From Curtobacterium pusillum (GTDB lineage: Bacteria; Actinomycetota; Actinomycetes; Actinomycetales; Microbacteriaceae), in NCBI RefSeq assembly GCF_013359865.1, contig NZ_JABMCE010000074.1, positions 1 through 64,000 on the forward strand: a DNA stretch of 64,000 nucleotides, read 5' to 3'. The notes under the pieces were generated by a model. That model saw nothing but the letters and a program-made list of their open reading frames with translations, had not been told where the DNA came from and did no database searches. Positions within the stretch are counted from its first letter, which is position 1; every line of letters begins with the position of its first letter. Shown in pieces: positions 37,512-45,217 of this stretch. The translations under genes were made by a program, and so were the position numbers.

Positions 37512-37829
37512 ATGAGCGGTGGCAACCAGGCAGACCGTCGCGACTACGACGTCGCGGCGTCGCAGAACGCGCAGGACAACTTCAACGCGGTCGCGTCCCA
37601 GCTCGAGGCGCTCATCGCCCAGCGCGACTCGGACGTCAAGGCCGCGATGGCCGACTACCAGGCCGACGGCGTCTCGGACGAGTACCACGCCAAGGAGCAG
37701 CGGTGGAACACCGTCGCCGGCGAGGTCAAGCAGATCATCGCCACGCTGCGTGCGTCGCTGCAGTCGAACGACGAGTCGGCCCAGTCGGCGATCAGCAAGG
37801 CGAAGTCGGCCGTCGGCAACATCGGCTGA
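37512..37829 (+). CDS. Second WXG100-like ESX protein
   Basis: A 105-residue, wholly helical protein. AAMADYQADGVSDEYHAKEQRWNTVAGEVKQIIATLR has the Y-x-A-x-G-V-S-D-x-Y / E-x-R-W pattern of actinobacterial Esx partner proteins. It lacks a strict WxG. It probably forms a heterodimer with the product of the gene 29 bases upstream and is exported with it. A GGGAGAG Shine-Dalgarno precedes the ATG. Confidence 0.8.
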   Translation: MSGGNQADRRDYDVAASQNAQDNFNAVASQLEALIAQRDSDVKAAMADYQADGVSDEYHAKEQRWNTVAGEVKQIIATLRASLQSNDESAQSAISKAKSAVGNIG

Positions 37830-37830
37830 C

Positions 37831-38214
37831 GTGGTCGACGGCTGGCGGGTCGACCCCGCGGGGGTGGAGAGCGTGCTGAACTCGGTCGCGAACCGCACGA
37901 CGACGATGTCCACCGCGCTCGGCGGGTCCGAGGACGGCTCGGTGCAGGGTGTCGACACGATCGTGCAGGACGCCGCGACGGCCGCGGAGTCGCAGGTCAT
38001 CGGCGAGGCGGTCGCCGGGTTCTTCGAGCACCGGAAGGCCACCCTCACCGGGATCCAGAACCGGATCCGTGCGTCGCTCCTCGGTGCCTCCGGGGCGACG
38101 AAGGCGATCATCGCCGGCGACGAGCACATGGCGGCCACCACGCAGGCGAACGCGGTGTCCGCCGCTTCGACCGGCGACTTCGCCGCCTTCGACGGCGCGC
38201 CGGGCGCGAACTAG
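37831..38214 (+). CDS. Small ESX-type helical protein
   Basis: A 127-residue protein starting VVDGWRVDPAGVESVLNSVANRT, a W-x-(V/I)-D-P-x-G-V opening seen in WXG-like proteins encoded next to T7SS toxins. The rest is Ala-rich helix. The GTG follows the previous stop directly (1 base between). Likely an export partner or targeting chaperone for the large toxin that follows; this is inferred from position. Confidence 0.7.
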   Translation: MVDGWRVDPAGVESVLNSVANRTTTMSTALGGSEDGSVQGVDTIVQDAATAAESQVIGEAVAGFFEHRKATLTGIQNRIRASLLGASGATKAIIAGDEHMAATTQANAVSAASTGDFAAFDGAPGAN

Positions 38215-38242
38215 CAACAGGCGATCAGGGGAGACAGCAGCG

Positions 38243-40318
38243 ATGAGTGGGCTCGTCGACGTCGGAGCGATCCCGTACACCGACGTGGATCTCTCCGGGA
38301 TCACCTCGGGTGCCGGGAAACTGCGGACCGTGGCGTCCGCGGTGCGCGACGGTACCGCGGACATCCACAGCGCGTGGACCCCCATCTCGCAGTCGTACGA
38401 GGGGCCGGGTGACCAGGAGCTGTACGACGCGATGACGCCGATCGTGCCGCAGGGCACGGCGTTCGGCGACGACCTGGAGAAGGTGGCGAAGGCGCTCGAC
38501 GACTTCGTGACCGAGGTCACGCCGATCGTCGCGAAGCTGAAGACGTACGTGACGCGCGGCAACCAGCTGCAGGCCGATGTCAAGGCGCACGACGGCGCCT
38601 GGGACGAGGACGAGACCCTCAACGGCGAGAACAACGACATCATCAACGGCGTCGCGAACCAGGTCGTCGCCTACCAGGCCGCCGAACGCACGTGCGCGAA
38701 CACCATCCGCGCCCTCGACTGCTTGGCGCCGCTCCACGCGATGAGCGGGGACGGGTCCGACGACCCGCTCGGCTACGGGTACAAGGAGCTCCCGATGGGC
38801 ACGGAGCTGCCCTGGGGAACCGCCGAGGCCCGGAAGGAGAGCTGCGGCGAGAAGACGGTGCACTTCGTGCCGAACCTGCTCAAGGGCGTCGTCGTCGACG
38901 GCATCTGGGGGACGGTCCAGGGACTCGGCCAGCTCGTCGGCATCGACGGGACCGGCTGGCACCTCGACACCCTCACGGACTCCTGGAAGGCCATGGGCTC
39001 CCTGATCGGCTACAGCGCCGCCGACAACTCGTGGAGCTGGGGCAACGCGGGCGATGCCTGGAAGGGCCTCGGCAAGGCGACCGTCGGCTGGGACGAGTGG
39101 GCGAAGGACCCGGGCACGGCCGCGGGCCAGGCGATCTGGGGCATCGGCTCACTGCTCATCCCCGTCGCCGGTGAGGCCGGCAAGGTGGGCGCGCTCGGCA
39201 AGGTCGGCGAGGTCGCCGGCACCGTCGGCAAGGCCGGCAAGGTGCTCGACCTGGTCGACGCGGGTGCCTGGGCGTCCAAGGGCCTGACGTCGGTGCTGCC
39301 GAAGCTCGGCGACCTCAAGGGCGTCGTCTCCGCCGGGCTCGGGGACACCCTGCACGGCTTCACCGGCAAGATCGCGGACTTCAAGACCGGGCTCGGCGAC
39401 TTCATGCACGGCCACCACGGGGGCGACGCCGAGGTCCCGCCGGCACGGTCCGAGTCGGGCGCCGATGCGAACGCGAACGCGCACGCGCACGCCGGTGGTT
39501 CGACGGTCGAGGCGCCGCCGGTGCGCGAGCCGGAGCTCGTCGGTGCCGGTGGGCACGGCGGGCACGGTGAGAGCACGACGACGCACGGTGGCGGCGACGG
39601 CGCTGGACACGGGAGCTCGGGCGACAGCGGTGCTGGCCACGGCGGTGCGGGGCACGCTACCGGCGGTGACCACGGGGCGAACGGACACGGTGCTGGTGAC
39701 GCCCACTCGTCGCCCGGCGGCGAGCAACAGAGCGGTACGGGCGACGGTCCGTCGGGCCACGGTGACGGCGGGAACGATCCGTCATCACCGGACTTCGACC
39801 GTGAACTCCCCGCCACGTCTCCCGTTCCGCACGATCAGAGTCAAGCGGCTTGGGACAGCGGAGACGGTGTCGTCAACACCCTCGAGTACCACGACCGACC
39901 GAACATCGAGACTCCGATCGGGCACACCGACCTGGACACTGCGGACCTCCGAACCCCACCTGGTGGTGCTGTGTTCTGGTCCGGCCGCACCGGCGACATC
40001 GGCGGGATGGGAGTGGCGGGAGGCATCGCGACGGAGCACGGCGGTTCGACGTTGGAACAGCTGTTGCTCAAGAACGACATCCACATGCCCGAGTACGACG
40101 CCCGCAAGCCGGAGACGGTGGAAGCATGGAAAACCGTCTCGGAGAAGTTCGCCGAAGGTGCCAGCGGCGAGGTACACCTGGTCGGTGGAACAGGGATCAG
40201 ACCCACCAGTATCTGGGTGACGCGCGAATTCGAGGCCCTGAAGAACAACCCTGCCGTCACGAAGATCGTGCAGGTCGATCCGGCATCCGGGTACACCCGG
40301 GTGATCTGGCCCGAGTGA
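38243..40318 (+). CDS. T7SS-exported polymorphic toxin with CD38-like ADP-ribosyl cyclase/NADase C-terminal domain
   Basis: A 691-residue modular toxin. Residues 1-110 form a WXG/LXG-like helical export domain (DIHSAWTPISQSYEGPGDQELYDAM). Residues 290-370 are a hydrophobic Gly/Ala/Lys-rich pre-toxin region, and 400-530 a Gly/His-rich linker. The C-terminal 118 residues (from 574, base 39962) match CD38-type ADP-ribosyl cyclases. VFWSGR (Trp579) aligns with LLWSR around W125 of CD38. STLEQLLLK (Glu605) aligns with FTLEDTLLG around E146, and EAWKTVSEKFAEGASGEVHL (Trp629) aligns with the CD38 segment FWKTVSRRFAEAACDVVHV around W189. The catalytic E226 region is less clear (TSIWVTREFEAL; Glu662 is a candidate). 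Expected activity: NAD hydrolysis or cyclisation in a target cell. It overlaps a putative immunity gene. Confidence 0.75.
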   Translation: MSGLVDVGAIPYTDVDLSGITSGAGKLRTVASAVRDGTADIHSAWTPISQSYEGPGDQELYDAMTPIVPQGTAFGDDLEKVAKALDDFVTEVTPIVAKLKTYVTRGNQLQADVKAHDGAWDEDETLNGENNDIINGVANQVVAYQAAERTCANTIRALDCLAPLHAMSGDGSDDPLGYGYKELPMGTELPWGTAEARKESCGEKTVHFVPNLLKGVVVDGIWGTVQGLGQLVGIDGTGWHLDTLTDSWKAMGSLIGYSAADNSWSWGNAGDAWKGLGKATVGWDEWAKDPGTAAGQAIWGIGSLLIPVAGEAGKVGALGKVGEVAGTVGKAGKVLDLVDAGAWASKGLTSVLPKLGDLKGVVSAGLGDTLHGFTGKIADFKTGLGDFMHGHHGGDAEVPPARSESGADANANAHAHAGGSTVEAPPVREPELVGAGGHGGHGESTTTHGGGDGAGHGSSGDSGAGHGGAGHATGGDHGANGHGAGDAHSSPGGEQQSGTGDGPSGHGDGGNDPSSPDFDRELPATSPVPHDQSQAAWDSGDGVVNTLEYHDRPNIETPIGHTDLDTADLRTPPGGAVFWSGRTGDIGGMGVAGGIATEHGGSTLEQLLLKNDIHMPEYDARKPETVEAWKTVSEKFAEGASGEVHLVGGTGIRPTSIWVTREFEALKNNPAVTKIVQVDPASGYTRVIWPE

Positions 40319-40329
40319 AAGGAAACCCG

Positions 40330-40626
40330 TTGGTCGTCGATGCCGCCCTCAGTCAGGCAGTCGTGCAACTCATCGGAAAGGGGCGCAGTGCGACCCCGGG
40401 TGAGTCGTGGGGTGCGGTGGAGTCGACGTCCGACGCCGTTCGACGGGATCTCGAGGAGATCATGCGCGATTACAAGACCCTGTCGCAGATCGACTGGGCG
40501 TCCGTCGACAACGACTTGATCCGTGGAATGGACCTGTTCAAGGAAAACTTTTCGCGACTCCACCCCGAGCTCGACTCGGCAGCGTTCGATGCGCTCGAGT
40601 GGAAGTTCTCCTGGGACTGGCGTTGA
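40330..40626 (+). CDS. Putative immunity protein for the NADase-like toxin
   Basis: A 98-residue acidic, mostly helical protein (DAVRRDLEEIMRDYKTLSQIDW, LIRGMDLFKENFSRLHPELD). I recognise no family. It follows the toxin immediately, as immunity genes do. TTG at 40330 is preferred because AAAGGA lies 6 bases upstream. A GTG at 40315 in the same frame overlaps the toxin stop (GTGA) and would add 5 residues. The function is inferred from position and size only. Confidence 0.65.
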   Translation: MVVDAALSQAVVQLIGKGRSATPGESWGAVESTSDAVRRDLEEIMRDYKTLSQIDWASVDNDLIRGMDLFKENFSRLHPELDSAAFDALEWKFSWDWR

Positions 40627-40650
40627 ATGATCGAGCGGAACCGTGGCGGC

Positions 40651-40740
40651 GTGACGGGTCACCCGAGTCAGCCCGGCGACCGCGCTCACGGTGCTCGAAC
40701 CCTCGCGGTGCTGCGCCGTGCACCAACTGCGGTTGACCAC
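40651..40740 (+). pseudogene. Decayed copy of the 5' end of the gene at 41395
   Basis: The sequence from GTGACGGGTC at 40651 aligns without gaps with the first 75-90 bases of the gene starting GTGACGGGTCGCACGAG at 41395, at roughly three quarters identity. The translation VTGHPSQPGDRAHGARTLAVLR matches VTGRTSLPHERAFSDRTLAVLR. Similarity stops after about 25 codons, where the SseB-type gene begins. It looks like the remnant of a duplicated immunity-region gene. Confidence 0.6.
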
Positions 40741-40761
40741 CGAGAGCAACAGGGAGCAGAC

Positions 40762-41151
40762 GTGCCAGGCAGCTCCACACCGCCGAGTCTTATCGACGAG
40801 GTCCAGGCAGCCAGCTCGGGCGATGTGGACTTCCGGGGCCAACTCGGGACGTTCGTGGTCGCGAAGGTCGTCGTCCCGTCCGGCGCAGCGCTCGACGACG
40901 GCCTCGGTGCGTTCGAGCCCGTGACCTACGCCGTGGGCGCGGCCACGTACGTGGCGGTGTTCACCACGTTGGAGCGGGCGTCCTCGCTCGGAGACATGGT
41001 GCCGTACGCGACGACGATGAGCGGCCTGGACGTCCTCCGCCGTGTCCGACCTGGCGGCGGTGTCGTGATCGATCCGGGGTCGGCCGACGGCTTCCAGATC
41101 GACCCCGAGGTCGTCGAGTCGATCGTGGCCAGTGCGCCGCGGAACAGCTGA
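40762..41151 (+). CDS. SseB-domain protein, probable immunity or accessory protein
   Basis: A 129-residue protein with the SseB N-terminal domain pattern: VVAKVVVPSG, FEPVTYAVGAATYVAVFTTLERAS and RPGGGVVIDPGSADGFQIDPEVVESI. This fold is used repeatedly as an immunity or accessory module next to T7SS toxins of actinobacteria. The GTG at 40762 is chosen because AGGGAG sits about 6 bases upstream and the domain begins here; an in-frame ATG at 40627 would add residues encoded by the decayed fragment. Confidence 0.75.
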   Translation: MPGSSTPPSLIDEVQAASSGDVDFRGQLGTFVVAKVVVPSGAALDDGLGAFEPVTYAVGAATYVAVFTTLERASSLGDMVPYATTMSGLDVLRRVRPGGGVVIDPGSADGFQIDPEVVESIVASAPRNS

Positions 41152-41167
41152 CGGGCCACCGCAGCTG

Positions 41168-41398
41168 ATGCCCGAGACGATCCAGTTCCACGATCAGGGG
41201 TGCGCGTTCTGTCGTGAGTTCTGGATCTCGAACTCTGACCAGCCGAAGTTGATCGGCGTCAGCCTCGAGTACCAGTGCCACCTCTACCGGTGTGGTGTCT
41301 GTTCCTCGTGGTGGGAGTACGGCTCGAACTACCCGCACGTCATCGACGAGGACCTGGCGCACCGCATCGCGGTGACCGTCGAGCCCGGTTTGTCGTGA
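41168..41398 (+). CDS. Small Cys-rich (zinc-binding?) protein
   Basis: A 76-residue protein with a C-x-x-C pair (GCAFCREFW) and a C-x4-C-x2-C group (QCHLYRCGVCSSWWEYG), consistent with a small zinc module. Its function is unknown. It lies 16 bases after the SseB gene, and its stop overlaps the next GTG (GTGA), so the two are coupled. Plausibly part of the immunity set. Confidence 0.7.
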   Translation: MPETIQFHDQGCAFCREFWISNSDQPKLIGVSLEYQCHLYRCGVCSSWWEYGSNYPHVIDEDLAHRIAVTVEPGLS

Positions 41399-42981
41399 CG
41401 GGTCGCACGAGTCTGCCCCACGAGCGCGCCTTCAGTGATCGAACACTCGCCGTGCTGCGCAACCTCCTCGCACGCGTGGGGTTCGACGATGCGACGGTGC
41501 AACCCGACCGGGTGGAGTTCGGCGACCTCGAAACGCGCTTCCGGTACGACGTGCTCCCCGAGGGAGTGGTGGAGCGTGGGTTCTCGCGCGGCGTCGTCAC
41601 GGAGACCGGCACGGTCTTCGACGCTCCGGAGGATGCCGCGCGGTACATCGCGCTGCAGGCCGTGCGAGAGCTCCGCGCTGCGGAGGGGCTCTCGACGGAG
41701 GAGTGGGTCCGGCGGACCGTGGACGATGTCCCCGCGGGCACGTCGGCGACCGTCGACGGCTCCGTGGTCACGGTCACGCGGACCTCGGACGACCCACCGG
41801 AGCAGTCGAGGTTCAGCGTGCGCCGCAGCCGGGACGCCGCCGCGTTCGCGACGGTGGCGAACGTCGAACTCGAGTCGATCGTCTGGTGTGGGCTGCAGGC
41901 TGACTCGATCCGGGCCTTCGAACTCGCCGGCGGTCCTCGGGAGTTGAGCACGGACGATGCTCCGCACGCGCCAGCGCTCGGCCACCTGACCGGCAACAGA
42001 CCGGACGCTCCGGCAACCCTGGACGGCATCCGGCGGGGCCCCGAGACGCTGTTCGAATGCGGCGACCACGAGGTGGCCCTCCTGATCGACCGAGGGCCGA
42101 CGGGCGTCGACCTCATCGAACGGTCGCGGGGCACCGAGTCCGTCGTCGCCTCGTGCTCGCACGTCGACGATGCCGAGCGGCTGGTCATCGCGTTCCGGCG
42201 GTCCACTGACATCACGATCCCGTTGGACGCAAGTCTCGCCTGTCCTCAGCTACCGGTCGGGGTGGTCGATGCATCCGACGACGCAGCGGCAGTGTTCACG
42301 TGGCGTTCCCTCGCAGACGGCGAGACGCGCTGGGTCCGACGGCTCGTACCGCCGTCCGGGCGCTCGTTCGCCTCCGCTGCCGTCGTGCGGATGATGTGGT
42401 TGCGGGACATCCCGGTGAACGCGATCGTGGCGATGCTCGTCGAGCACGACCGGGCACGGCTCCAGCCGGCAGGGCGGCCCGGTGTCACGCTGTCCGCCGA
42501 AGCGCTGGTCCGTGCGTTCACCCGGGGTCGCACCGGGTACCGCGACGACGCGCAGAGCTCGATCGTGTGCGCGGAACTCCGCCGGCTGGTCGTGGAGAAC
42601 CTCCTGCCGGAGGCGTGTTGGGAGCCCGTCCGCAGTGCCGTCCACGGGACCCACATGGACAGCTGGTCGTCCGGGCTCCCCGTCGACGACCGCTACGAGC
42701 GGCTGTGGCCGTTGTTCGAGGGCGCTCCACCACCGTTCACCGACACCGACGTCGCCTCGGTGGACCCCGAGGTCGCCGTCGCAGCGGTCGAGTACGGCGT
42801 CACCGTCGTGTCCGGCGAGCCTCGTGTCACGCGACGGGTGCCGTTCGGCGCGGAACCCGTCATCGAAGTCTGGGGCGGCTCCTCGTGGCTCGCCCGCCCG
42901 GGGATCGCGTTCGGCCGGCCGTTGGATCGACCGGCAGCGGTGCGGCTCGCCGGCTGGCCGCGCCCAGACGCGTTCGGGTGA
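41395..42981 (+). CDS. Large protein of unknown function in the toxin-immunity region
   Basis: A 528-residue soluble protein with no membrane segment and no signal peptide. The N-terminal 110 residues (FGDLETRFRYDVLPEG, then EDAARYIALQAVRELRAAEG) look like a small alpha/beta domain of the kind used as immunity modules. The middle and C-terminal parts (SGLPVDDRYERLWPLFEG, VEYGVTVVSGEPRVTRR) are not recognised. A damaged copy of its 5' end lies 740 bases upstream. Codon use and GC are like the neighbours, but it contains somewhat more rare-type codons than the core genes. Confidence 0.65.
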   Translation: MTGRTSLPHERAFSDRTLAVLRNLLARVGFDDATVQPDRVEFGDLETRFRYDVLPEGVVERGFSRGVVTETGTVFDAPEDAARYIALQAVRELRAAEGLSTEEWVRRTVDDVPAGTSATVDGSVVTVTRTSDDPPEQSRFSVRRSRDAAAFATVANVELESIVWCGLQADSIRAFELAGGPRELSTDDAPHAPALGHLTGNRPDAPATLDGIRRGPETLFECGDHEVALLIDRGPTGVDLIERSRGTESVVASCSHVDDAERLVIAFRRSTDITIPLDASLACPQLPVGVVDASDDAAAVFTWRSLADGETRWVRRLVPPSGRSFASAAVVRMMWLRDIPVNAIVAMLVEHDRARLQPAGRPGVTLSAEALVRAFTRGRTGYRDDAQSSIVCAELRRLVVENLLPEACWEPVRSAVHGTHMDSWSSGLPVDDRYERLWPLFEGAPPPFTDTDVASVDPEVAVAAVEYGVTVVSGEPRVTRRVPFGAEPVIEVWGGSSWLARPGIAFGRPLDRPAAVRLAGWPRPDAFG

Positions 42982-43000
42982 CCGGCGTAGCGTCCGACCC

Positions 43001-43933
43001 ATGACGAAGCACTGGGTGGCCCCGCGGTTCGGTGGCAGCGAAGTCCTCGAGTACGTCGACGTCGAGGTCCCTGCGCCCGGACCGGGCGAGGTCACGATCG
43101 ACGTCCGCGCCGCCGGCATGAACCCCGCCGACACGAAGCACACCCGGCAAGGGGATCCGTCCGACCTGCCGATCGCCGTCGGCTACGAGGTCGCCGGGGT
43201 CCTCAGTGCCGTCGGCCCGGACACCGAGATCGCCTCCGGCGGGGGAGCCGTCGGCGACGTAGTCCTCGCCTTCCGCGTCGCCGGCGGATGGGCGGAAAGG
43301 ATCACGGTGCCCGCTGCGGACGTCTTCGCGAAGCCCGCCACGCTCGGCTTCCCCGAGGCGGCGAACCTCCTGCTCGCCGCCGCCACGGCGGCCGACATGA
43401 TCCGCGTCACGCGCGCCGAGGGGCGCGACACGGTCGTCGTCCACGGCGCGTCCGGTGCGGTCGGGGTCAGCCTCCTCCAGCTGCTCCGCCCGCTCGGCGC
43501 GCGGGTCATCGGGACCGCCTCGGAGCGCAACGCCGACACCGTCAGACGCTTCGGTGGCGAGTGGGTCGCGTACGGCGACGGCCTGGAGACGCGGATCCGT
43601 GAACTCGCACCGTCCGGTGTCGACGTGGCACTGGACTGCGTCGGGACCGACGAGGCCGTCGACGTCTCGCTCGCGTTGGTCGCGGACCGGGGCCGCATCG
43701 TGACGATCGCTGCGCAGGGTCGAGCGGCGCGCGACGGCTTCCCGGCTGTGGGTGGCGGGCAGCCGGAGAGCAAGGCGTTCCGGGACTCGGTGCGCCAGCG
43801 GCTGATCGACCTCGCGGGAGCGGGCGAGCTCGAGGTGCCCGTCGCGCGGACCTTCCCGCTCGCCGAGGCCAAGGCGGCCGCCGAGTTGCTGGAGTCGCAG
43901 CACCCCGGCGGCAAGCTCGCGCTCATCCCCTGA
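43001..43933 (+). CDS. NADPH:quinone reductase-like zinc-independent alcohol dehydrogenase
   Basis: A 310-residue medium-chain dehydrogenase/reductase of the quinone oxidoreductase group. VRAAGMNPADTKHTRQG and VGYEVAGVLSAVG form the catalytic domain, and DTVVVHGASGAVGVSLLQLL is the NADPH-binding motif (GxxGxVG). No structural-zinc cysteines are present. The substrate is unknown. TAGCGT at 42988-42993 lies 7 bases before the ATG with no Shine-Dalgarno, suggesting a leaderless mRNA separate from the immunity genes. Confidence 0.9.
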   Translation: MTKHWVAPRFGGSEVLEYVDVEVPAPGPGEVTIDVRAAGMNPADTKHTRQGDPSDLPIAVGYEVAGVLSAVGPDTEIASGGGAVGDVVLAFRVAGGWAERITVPAADVFAKPATLGFPEAANLLLAAATAADMIRVTRAEGRDTVVVHGASGAVGVSLLQLLRPLGARVIGTASERNADTVRRFGGEWVAYGDGLETRIRELAPSGVDVALDCVGTDEAVDVSLALVADRGRIVTIAAQGRAARDGFPAVGGGQPESKAFRDSVRQRLIDLAGAGELEVPVARTFPLAEAKAAAELLESQHPGGKLALIP

Positions 43934-44034
43934 GCGGGCCGGGTCCTCCGCTGGGGTGACGCGCTCGCGGGCGTGGACGTGCTTGACTCTGTGTGCATCG
44001 ACAGCGTGTGCACGCAGCCGAAAGGATCGAACTC

Positions 44035-44601
44035 GTGAGCAACCAGTACCCGCCGCCGTACGGCCAGAACCAGGACCCGTACGGCCAGCAGCCGTACGGG
44101 CAGCAGCCGTACGGCCAGCAGCCCTACGGCCAGCAGCCGTACGGCGGGCAGAACCCGTACGGTGTGCCGACGCCGAACGGGCAGCAGCAGCAGGGGCAGC
44201 CCCCGCTCTGGGCGCCCTGGTACGGGATCCCGTTCCCGCAGGCGTTCCTGCGCTTCTGGAAGAAGTACGTCCGGTTCGACGGCCGCGCGAGCAAGAGCGA
44301 GTACTGGTTCTGGGCGCTCTGGTACGTCATCGGGTCCGTGGCGGTCGGCATCGTCGGATCGGCGTTCGGTGGGCTCCCCTTCGCGCACGACTGGTCGAGC
44401 CAACTCGTCCGGCTCTGGGGCCTCGCCACGTTCATCGGGTTCATCGCCCTGACCGTGCGTCGGCTGCACGACGTGAACCTCAGCGGCTACTTCGCGCTGT
44501 TCTTCATCATCCCGCCGATCGGGGTGCTGTTCTCGCTCATCGTCGGCCTGATCGGCACCGTTCCGCACGGCCAGCAGTACGACCGACCCGATCGCGGCTG
44601 A
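44035..44601 (+). CDS. DUF805 membrane protein 1 with PYGQQ repeats
   Basis: A 188-residue protein. An N-terminal disordered tail of five PYGQQ-type repeats is followed by FWKKYVRFDGRASKSEYWFW, the DUF805 hallmark, and four membrane helices, ending with TVRRLHDVNLSGYF. The function of DUF805 is not established. AAAGGA lies 8 bases before the GTG. It is the first of three consecutive paralogues and is closed by its own terminator. Confidence 0.9.
   Translation: MSNQYPPPYGQNQDPYGQQPYGQQPYGQQPYGQQPYGGQNPYGVPTPNGQQQQGQPPLWAPWYGIPFPQAFLRFWKKYVRFDGRASKSEYWFWALWYVIGSVAVGIVGSAFGGLPFAHDWSSQLVRLWGLATFIGFIALTVRRLHDVNLSGYFALFFIIPPIGVLFSLIVGLIGTVPHGQQYDRPDRG
44077..44151 (+). repeat. Five 15-bp in-frame tandem repeats
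   Basis: Units of the form CCGTACGGCCAGCAG repeat at 44077, 44092, 44107, 44122 and 44137 with few substitutions, encoding PYGQQ units. The 15-base period keeps the frame, so copy number can change without breaking the gene. Confidence 0.85.
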
Positions 44602-44619
44602 CCGTCGGTCCGCCGTCCC

Positions 44620-44650
44620 GACACCCCCGTCACGAACTGACGGGGGTGTC
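44620..44650 (+). terminator. Terminator after DUF805 gene 1
   Basis: Thirteen-base perfect arms GACACCCCCGTCA (44620-44632) and its complement (44638-44650) with a 5-base loop, followed by GTCGTT. Confidence 0.75.
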
Positions 44651-44704
44651 GTCGTTCTGGTTGAATCTGAGCCGACACTGTCAGCCGACACACAGGGGGA
44701 CCCC

Positions 44705-45217
44705 GTGAGTGACCAGTACCCGCCGCAGAACCCGTACGGGCAGCAGCCGACACCGACCGGACCCGGGGGTGAGCCGCCGCTCTGGGCGCCGTACTACGGC
44801 ATCTCGTTCGGCGGGGCGATCTCGCGGTTCTTCAAGAAGTACGCGACCTTCAGTGGTCGTGCGAGCCGGAGCGAGTTCTGGTGGTGGTACCTGGCGAACG
44901 TCATCGTGGCGTTCGTACTTTCCATCATCGCGGTGATCGGCGTCGTGACCTCCGACATCCAGGTCGACTCGTCCACGGGGCAGACCACCGGCTCGTTCAG
45001 CGGGCTGTACTGGATCGCGGTCGTGATCTCGATTCTCTGGGGGCTCGCGGTCCTGGTGCCCAGCCTCGCGCTCGGGTGGCGTCGGCTGCACGACGCGAAC
45101 CTCTCCGGCGCGCTGTGGATCATCGCGATCTTCGTGAACATCGTCGGGCTTGTGTTCGGACTCCTGCCGTCGAACCCCGCGGGGGCTCGCTTCGAACGCC
45201 CGGAGCGAGGACGATGA
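44705..45217 (+). CDS. DUF805 membrane protein 2
   Basis: A 170-residue paralogue of the preceding gene with a short Pro/Gln/Gly tail (QNPYGQQPTPTGPGG), then RFFKKYATFSGRASRSEFWWW and four helices; WRRLHDANLSGALW is the second hallmark motif. GTG start with GGGGGA just upstream. Its stop overlaps the ATG of gene 3 (ATGA), so these two are one transcript. Confidence 0.9.
   Translation: MSDQYPPQNPYGQQPTPTGPGGEPPLWAPYYGISFGGAISRFFKKYATFSGRASRSEFWWWYLANVIVAFVLSIIAVIGVVTSDIQVDSSTGQTTGSFSGLYWIAVVISILWGLAVLVPSLALGWRRLHDANLSGALWIIAIFVNIVGLVFGLLPSNPAGARFERPERGR

Noticed and set aside
27404-42981. T7SS region as a recently acquired island
   Set aside because: No integrase, tRNA target or direct-repeat ends, and base composition is like the surroundings; only the immunity end shows turnover.
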